A stretch of 64,000 nucleotides of DNA from contig NC_090320.1 in the NCBI RefSeq assembly GCF_040869045.1, forward strand, positions 150,062,941-150,126,940, written 5' to 3'. Under the pieces are notes generated by a model, which saw nothing but the letters and a program-made list of their open reading frames with translations, was not told where the DNA came from and did no database searches. The DNA is from Eurosta solidaginis. Taxonomy: Eukaryota > Arthropoda > Insecta > Diptera > Tephritidae. Position 1 is the first letter of the stretch; the number at the start of each line of letters is the position of its first letter. Both the position numbers and the translations under genes were made by a program. Positions 56,979-64,000 of the stretch are shown piece after piece.

Positions 56979-56990
56979 GTCTTTTTAGTT

Positions 56991-59806
56991 AGTTTTCTGG
57001 AGGATGGCGATTCGGACGCGACGCTCACAGAGGAGAGCGCAAAAAAACAGTGATTCGGGTCCTCCAAATAAATCTGCATCACTGCAAAGTAGCATCAGCT
57101 GCACTCTACTGCACCTGTCTTCAGGTGCGGTAGACATCGTACTAGTCCAGGAGCCGTGGATCGCTGGCAATAGAATCTGTGGCCTGCGGACACCAACGTA
57201 TAAGCTTTATAGCGCTCAGGAAAGGAGTAAGCCTCGCACATGTATATTGGCTAAGTCTACTCTTAATATTTTTCTTCTACCCAATTATAGCGATGGGGAT
57301 CTGACAGCGGTTAGCGTCGAGGTGCTAGGGAGGAGCTTTAAACTTGCTTCCTTCTACCTAGCGCACGATCACCAAGGCTCATAACCACCGGATAATTTCA
57401 GGGATTTCGTAAGAGCGGCAAATCCACGAAACGATTTCATCCTACTCGGAGGCGACGCCAATGCTCATCACGCCCAGTGGGGCAGTAGTGATACAAATGA
57501 CCGAGGTGAGTCTTTATTAACTATCTGTTAGGCACTAATCTAAGTATATGTAATAGGGGAAATTATCCCACTTTCATTACGAGAAACCGCGTGACATAAC
57601 ACTGGTCACAGACTCTTTCAGTGACCTGATCGTTTCATGGAGAGTTCTAAAGGAGCACTCCTTTTCTGACCATAGATATATAAGTTTTTCTATATCAGAG
57701 GCGCACGTAAGTCCTAAGTACATACAAAATATTAGAAGAACGAACTGGGGCTACTATAAGAAGATTATAGGTAAAAAGCTATCTGAAGAGGTACGAGCCC
57801 CAGAAAGCGAGGAGGAGCCAGACGTGTTTGTAAATAATTTCAGTCAAAAGTGTAGGAATTCTTTAGATAGGGCTTGCCCGACTAAAAAGGTTTGGAAACT
57901 CACAAACCACCATGGTGGTCGTCCGATCTTGATATGCTTAGGAAGTCATGTAGGGCGGCATTTAATAAAGCAAAGCATGATGGACATGAATCCTCATGGG
58001 CTGCTTATAAAGCGAAAATAAATATATATAAAAAAGCAATCCCAAATGGAAAGCGATCCTCCTGGAGGGATTTCTGCGGCAGGATTGAATCCACATCCGC
58101 GGCCTCCCGGTTAAGGAAGGTGCTATCGAAATCTCCAACTCAGCTAAGTTACGGCCAAAAGCCGGATGGGCACTGGACGGACTCCAGCGCTGAAACCATA
58201 AACTTGCTAATGGCTACGCACTTCCCAGCAAGTACGGGCGTGTCTTCAAGTATTGTCAGCGGAGGGCCACCTAATGATCAGCTGATAAGCGAAATCACAG
58301 ATGATAAAAGGATAGATTGGGCTTTACAGACCTTCAAGCCCTATAAATCGCCGGGGCCGTATGGAATTTTTCCGGCTCAGCTCCAGTATATTGCCGAACT
58401 TATAAGGCCCTGGATTAAAGGGATGCTTATAGGTTGTCTTAGGCTCAATGACGTACCAGTATCGTGGAGGGAAGTCAACGTGGTCTTTATCCCCAAGGCA
58501 GGGAAACCCTCCCACTCTAAACCAAATGATTATAGGCCTATAAGCTTATCTTCTTTTCTGCTTAAAGCGCTCGAAAGACTCCTAGAGGACTACATCAGGA
58601 GGAGGAGTGAGCCGGCGCTTCTTTCGCAAGCTCAGCATGCCTATACTAAGGGCAGGTCAACTGACACGGCCTTGCACTCACTGGTATCCGCTATCGAATG
58701 GTCAATAGACCTCAAGGAATACACATTGGTGGCATTTCTAGATATAGCGAGTGTATTCAACAACGTTCTCCCGGAGGCCATCACCTCGGCGCTGGCCGAC
58801 GCGCTGGGGGTGGACGCGTGACTGGTGGAGTTTATATACAATCTGCTTACGCGTAGGCAGATTAAAACTTAGCTAGGTGGATGCGTGATCCGGGGGCCGG
58901 TCGGCAGAGGCACTCCGCAGGGAGGTGTTCTCTCTCCGCTACTTTGGGTGGTTACCGTCAACCAACTACTACGCCTCATGGAATCAGAAGGTCACCAAGC
59001 GATCGCGTATGCAGATGACATCTGCGTCACCATGCGGGGGAAATTTCCGCAAACTCTTTGCAACCTAATGGAATGGGCCACAGCCACAGGTTTGGAAGTC
59101 AACCCGGATAAAACCGAGCTTGTCCTCTTCACGAGGATGTACAAAGTGCCAAATCTAACACCGCCAAGAATTGGGGGTACGTTTTTAGCGTTTAGCGATC
59201 AAGTCAAGTATTTGGGAGTAATTCTGGATAGGTAGCTTTTATGGAGTGACCATATAGTGGAGCGATGCAAGAAGGCAGCAGCAGCGCTGTTCACCTGCAA
59301 GAGGGCAATTGGCACCACCTAGGGATTCTCCTCCAAGGTGACATACTGGATTTATACAGCCATTGTGCGCCCGATTCTTCTTTATGGTGCCTTGGTCTGG
59401 TGGCCTGTACTAGCTAAAACTACCTATCTTAAAACGCTTCAAAAGGTGCAACGGAGTTCGGAGCTCTGCATCACCGGGGCTCTCGGCTCCACTCCATCTG
59501 AAGCACTCAACAAAATGCTATTCCTTCCACCTCTTGACCTGGTGGCGAAGGAAATAGCGGTCATCGCCGCTCTACGCATAAGGGAAACAGGTCTGTGGTC
59601 AAATGGATCTAGTGCACACGCAACAATCCTGGGCACGAACGCCCATTCCCAATACCGGTGCGCACTGACTACTGCACGCCAAAGAACGTCTTCGTTAAAA
59701 ACTATAGTATATATATACCATCGCGACAGGACTGGAATACCAGACAACATACGGTATCGGGTGCCATCAACATATTCACGGATGGTTCTAAGCTTGACGG
59801 GAAGGT
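56991..59806 (+). pseudogene. LOA-like LINE ORF2, 3'-truncated (D2 copy)
   Basis: Counterpart of 6525-9340. It keeps a 309-codon open frame (57892-58821) through the linker and first RT motifs that is broken in D1; YADD is at 59008-59019. It ends abruptly in RNase H at 59806, so the duplication and not LINE biology set this end. Confidence 0.85.
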
Positions 59807-60036
59807 AGGATCACGCTTCAAAACTCTATAGGTTGAAATATTATTAACTATTGTTTGCATTTTTCTGTGGTATTCAGATTTATCCATCGCTACTGTTACA
59901 TTACCCTTATCGGCAGTAAGTATTAAAATATCTTTATTTCTTTTAAGAAACTTTCTTGTGGAATGTAGGGTATTTTGTATAAATTTACACGGAATTCTAT
60001 AAACAACGTCGGATTTCTCATGCTTTGGTATTTTAT

Positions 60037-60336
60037 GTTGTTGTTGTTGTTGTAGCGATAAGATTGCTCCCCGAAGGCTTTGGGGAGTGTTATCGATGTG
60101 ATGCTCCTTTGCCGGATACAGATCCGGTACGCTCCGGTACTACAGCACCATTAAGTTGCTAGCCCGACCATCTCGGGAAGGATTTATGTGGCCACATTAA
60201 ACCTTCAGGCCATCCCCTCCCTCCCCACCCCCAAGTTCCATGAGGAGCTTGGGGTCGCCAGAACCTCGTCTGTTAGTGAAACAGGATTCGCCGCGGATAG
60301 CTGAGGTTGACAATTGGGTTTGGATAAGCTATATAT
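60037..60336 (-). mobile_element. SINE-like element in Penelope copy E (truncated)
   Basis: Same site (TTTGGTATTTTAT at 60024-60036) as copies A and D. Its 5' third is deleted at 60336, where Penelope RT sequence begins. Confidence 0.75.
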
Positions 60337-62397
60337 GGAATTTCTGAGCAATTTGTTGGTTATCTTTATGGGGAATTCATTATTTCTCGGAGTTTCTTTG
60401 ACAATTTCGATATTCTTCTTGTGAAAAATCTTGGTACTTATTGAGAGAACTCTTCTTATGAAGTTACTCGCCGTATTAATAATAGTTCTATTTTCGTGTT
60501 TTGAGTTAAAGTTTATGAGTCTACCTGATGCGGTCGGCTTTTTGTACCAGTCAATAAACAGCTTGTTATTCTTCCTAATAACAAGTGTATCCAAGAATGG
60601 TATTTTTCCATTTCTAATTCTATTGTGAATTTTATTGATTTGTTGCAGCTATTAAGATTTTTAAGCATATTTTCCACCTCCTCTGTTTTAACAACCGCAA
60701 ACAAGTCATCCACGTACTTAGTTAGTAAGCGAGGTTTGTTGGTGGATTCCATTACGAATTTGGATAATAGTTCCTCCATTACTATATCCGCTACGACAGG
60801 TGCTGCTGGGGATCCCATGGGCATCCCTGAACGCTGTTCACACATTTAAACATTGTATTTGTAATATCGGTTCTCTTTAATGCAAAACTTGATAATTATT
60901 ATAAATAGTTCCTTTGGTATACGTGTATGTCCTTTTATATCATTCCACTTAGAGGAAATTATCTCCAAGGCCAATTCTACTGGAATGCTCGGAAATAAAG
61001 AAACCACATCAAATGACACTAAAGTCTCATCATCATGAATAAATTTATCTTTTATTTTGTTCCTAAACTCAATTTAGTCTTTAACGTTATACTTGGAGGT
61101 CTTTGTTATATTCTTAAGTATGTTTACTACATATTTGCATAAATTGTATGACGGCGAGTTTATGGACGAGCAAATCGGTCGGAGAGGTACCCCTTCTTTA
61201 TGGATTCTTGGCAAACCATACTTCGTATGCAATTATAAGATTAAAATATGCAAAAAGAAGGCAATTGGGAAAAACTTTACAACAACTAAGGCATGACGTA
61301 GCTGAATGCGTTTATAACCATTTCAACTATCGTAGGAGTGCGGGTTCGACTCCCACTCCCGGGAGAAAAGGCTTTGAAGAGATTTACAAGGTATAATCGA
61401 AACAGCTGTCGCCTTGTCCGTCCTGCTGTCACGTTGTTTAAATTTTTCCCAAATTATTAAATAAAGTATTACCTATTATTTGCATTTTTCTGTGGTACTC
61501 AGATTTATCCATCGCTACTGTTACATTACCCTTATCGGCAGTAAGTATTAAAATATCTTTATTTCTTTTAAGAAACTTTCTTGTGGAATGTAGGGTATTT
61601 TGTATAAATTTATCTCGCGCTGACAAGGTATTCTTATTAAGATGATGGTGTATGAGCTCTGTAAAATTGCTTCTTCCTATTTCCTGTTCCTCTTTATCTT
61701 CTAAAGTATGTATAATATTGTCCCGGTCTGCAATAAGTTGGAAAAGTGGAAACTCCTTATTTTGGATTGGAAGAGCATACTTAGGGCCTAAGGATAAAAG
61801 CCACTGAATGTCATTTGGTATTTCTAAAGATGTTTTATTTTGAAACCATTCAGGGATCACCCTAATATTTAACTTTTCTCTTTGTTTCCTTACCAGTTCT
61901 TCGTACTTTTTAATTTGTGTATTTTTGATACATTCCGCGAGTTTGTTTACTAACATATCCTCACTTCGAAAAAATTGAGTAGAATGATTCAACTCCAGAG
62001 ACTGAGTAATTTGGGTTCTTAATATATTTACCTCTCTTTCCTTTTCTCTGATGAGTTCATGCTTAATATTTATAAGTCAATTTATAAGTTTTCTTTGCAC
62101 TTTTTCTACAAATGCGGACACTACGTTGCAGAATCTCATGGGTATTTTGTTGTTACTTGTATTATTGGTGATAAGGTAAATTATGTTCTTGGTTATGTTG
62201 CAGATAAAGTTCGAAGTTAAGCCGCTTCATCTGCATCTCTCCAAAAATGTTGTTGATGTTGTTAGTCTTGTAACTTGCTTTGTAGTATGTTGGTAGCGCT
62301 TTATGTATTTGTTGGTTGTGACGTTATAGATTTCTTTGATGTTTTTGTACACTTTGAATGTATTGTTTTTCTGACGGTGTGCTCTCCGTGTGAACAT
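60337..62397 (-). pseudogene. Penelope RT, copy E, broken
   Basis: N-terminal frame 61992-61438 (184 codons, with NKLAECIKNTQIKKYEELVRKQREKL and ILTADKGNVTVAMDKSEYHRKM), then RT pieces 60845-60513 with GMPMGSPAAPVVAD and YVDD. The endonuclease is lost apart from scraps around 59988-60036. A stop replaces a codon near 60848. Nonfunctional. Confidence 0.75.
61220..61468 (+). repeat. Unit family 3 remnant in Penelope copy E
   Basis: A single inverted-orientation partial unit with B box GGTTCGACTCC (61343-61353) and a ribozyme-like fold from about 61367, followed by TTACCTATT (61469-61477). The left part and its target copy are deleted. Confidence 0.75.
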
Positions 62398-62822
62398 TTT
62401 TAAAAACTATTATTGGCCTTTAATCTTTAAAATTTATTAAACTATTTCATGAGCTCGAGGCCTTATCCAAATAAAAACGCAGTATAAATATTTTATATTT
62501 GAATTTTTATTTTATATTCGATATTTCGGCTTCAGTCTGAAGTCATCATCAGGACTGAGAAACAAAACAAAAACAAAAACAAAAATTATAAATTTTTTAA
62601 AAATCAACCATAAAACAAATATCACTTACACAATTGAGTATGTTATACAGACTAACAATATGTGCGAAAACTAAGATTGTTGGAGACAAATAATCATACA
62701 AAAATATAAACAATATTTCAAAGCACCGTAAATGTAAACAAAATTTTGCAAAACAAAAGTACATGGAGTGGCTAAAAGTACGACATACAATTATACGTAT
62801 ATACATATATCATCTGATTTTC
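62398..62822 (-). repeat. Penelope terminal repeat between copies E and F
   Basis: Upstream region of E and 3' flank of F, with a hammerhead-like motif at 62521-62553 in which one helix II pair is lost (TGAAGCC). Confidence 0.7.
62521..62553 (-). ncRNA. Hammerhead-like motif, Penelope E/F junction
   Basis: CTGATGA and GAAATAT intact; helix II has one A-C mismatch. Confidence 0.5.
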
Positions 62823-64000
62823 CTATTGTTGTGGGAGAGATCTTCCTACCGCGCATTGCTGTTGCCTTAAAACTAAGTTCCGATACACATGTGCGCAGTG
62901 GTCAGTGTCCGCTTTAAAATTCATCCTAGTACTATTAGGGGTGTTCGCTATATGAAACATTTCCAAAGTAAATCTTTTATTATAATTTCTCTCCTCCTGT
63001 AAAATAGTTACATTATCGAAGTCTGGATGCCCCGTATCTTTACAATGGGCTGACAAGGCCGTCTTATTTTCTGAATAATTGTTTCTTAACTTAATATTAG
63101 ATCTGTGAGCGGAAATCCTTGTCTTGAGTTTTAATTTTGTTGTCCCCACATATACCTTGTCGCATACGTGGGACCCGTCACCATTACACGGAATTCTAAA
63201 AACAACGTCGGATTTCTCATGCTTTGGTATTTTATCTTTTGTACTGCTGTAGACCTTTCTAAGAGTGTGATTATATGTCGATGATATTTGGTACTTTTCC
63301 CGATTGTAAAGATTTGAGTATTTTATTCGGTTCGTTACGCCCGGCACATGTACTACTGATTTATATATTTTATCTCCCGTAGTTTGTCTAATTTTATCAT
63401 TGTTCAACCTGATCACGGAATTTCTGAGCAATTTGTTGGTTATTTTTATGGGGAATTCATTATTTCTCAGAGTTTCTTTGACAATTTCGATATTCTTCTT
63501 GTGAAAAATCTTGTCACTTATTGAGAGAACTCTTCTTATGAAGTTACTCGCCGTATTAATAATAGTTCTATCTTCGTGTTTTGAGTTAAAGTTTATGAGT
63601 CTACCTGATGCGGTCGGCTTTTTTTACCAGTCAATAAGCAGCTTGTTATTCTTCCTTATAACAAGTGTATCCAAGAATGGTATTTTTCGATCCTTTTCTA
63701 ATTCTATTGTGAATTTTATTGATTTGTTGCAGCTATTAAGATTTTTAAGCATATTTTCCACCTCCTCTGTTTTAACAACCGCAAACAAGTCATCCACGTA
63801 CTTAGTTAGTAAGCGGGGTTTGTTGGTGGATTCCATTACGAATTTGGATAATAGTTCCTCCATTACTATATCCGCTACGACAGGTGCTGCTGGCGATCCC
63901 ATGGGCATCCCTGAACGCTGTTCATATATATTATCATTGTATTTGCAATATAGGTTCTCTTTAATGCAAAACTTGATAATTGTTATAAATAGTTCCTTTG
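62823..64000 (-). pseudogene. Penelope RT with GIY-YIG endonuclease, copy F (cut by window edge)
   Basis: Endonuclease frame 63431-62823 with KVYVGTTKLKLKTRISAH and a 3-bp deletion (GHPDF in place of GHYPDF), then RT from 63908 with MPMGSPAAPVVAD and YVDD, continuing past the window end. No SINE at its site (63225-63240). A frameshift near 63625 separates the two frames. Confidence 0.8.

Larger units (their letters stand above)
52247..59806 (+). repeat. Segmental duplication copy D2 (partner 1782-9340)
   Basis: Nearly identical to D1. On the left it is continuous with the LTR element whose 5' half is at 46841, so this side is ancestral. On the right it stops inside the LOA LINE at 59806 and joins Penelope DNA with only GT/GG microhomology. 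Confidence 0.9.
59807..62397 (-). mobile_element. Penelope-like element, copy E (rearranged)
   Basis: Start codon near 62397. It carries both the SINE (60037-60336) and a remnant of the family 3 array (61220-61468). Plus-strand order is scrambled: an N-terminal-side piece (59807-59987), then endonuclease-side sequence with the SINE, then RT (60337-61219), array remnant, and N-terminus (61478-62397). Several deletions. Confidence 0.8.

Overview
This window is repeat-dominated eukaryotic DNA. I see no intact host gene, no rRNA and no genuine tRNA gene. The mix of Penelope-like elements (PLEs), LOA-, I- and RTE-type LINEs, gypsy/mdg-type LTR elements, a BEL/Pao relic and AT-rich foldback DNA points to an insect, most likely a higher (perhaps tephritid-like) fly. 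That host call is inference from element content only.

Layout. 1-1781: tandem then inverted ~437-bp units with hammerhead-ribozyme (HHR)-like folds. 1782-9340: copy D1 of a ~7.56-kb segmental duplication, repeated at 52247-59806 (D2); it holds an RTE 3' end, a small foldback element, a 3' LTR, a LINE RNase H scrap, part of an antisense I LINE and most of a LOA-type LINE. 5129-22035: a giant palindrome of I-LINE-containing DNA with ~2.93-kb arms. A LOA LINE (6525-10266) broke the left arm and a gypsy element (15066-21491, itself carrying a MITE in its 5' LTR) broke the right arm. 21492-24910: the rest of the I LINE, with a SINE inside. 25303-25724: a MITE. 25950-27604: a second HHR-unit array. 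27655-45159: four head-to-tail Penelope-like elements (A-D) on the minus strand, two carrying a third HHR-unit array and two carrying a SINE; a BEL/Pao fragment (36699-37774) interrupts the 3' flank of copy C. 45160-46840: a LOA-like LINE cut by a tRNA-Arg-primed LTR element (46841-55175), which is itself cut by a tRNA-Leu-primed Ty3 element (48385-51881). 59807-64000: two more Penelope copies, E and F.

The most interesting system is a set of three related tandem-repeat families (unit ~437, ~430 and 453 bp). Each unit joins a tRNA-like RNA polymerase III promoter region to a compact type-I hammerhead-like fold. The 5-bp stem I is different in each family but fully paired in each. This looks like an insect counterpart of the schistosome Sm-alpha SINE/satellite ribozymes and of animal retrozymes. 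The arrays have a direct part and an inverted part, start and end out of unit phase, and two of the sites are flanked by 14-bp and 9-bp direct repeats. These features fit reverse transcription of a multimeric (rolling-circle) RNA with twin priming. One family sits inside Penelope copies, which carry their own hammerhead-like motif and could supply the enzymes.

Almost every coding region is broken, so functions given below describe the ancestral element and not present activity.
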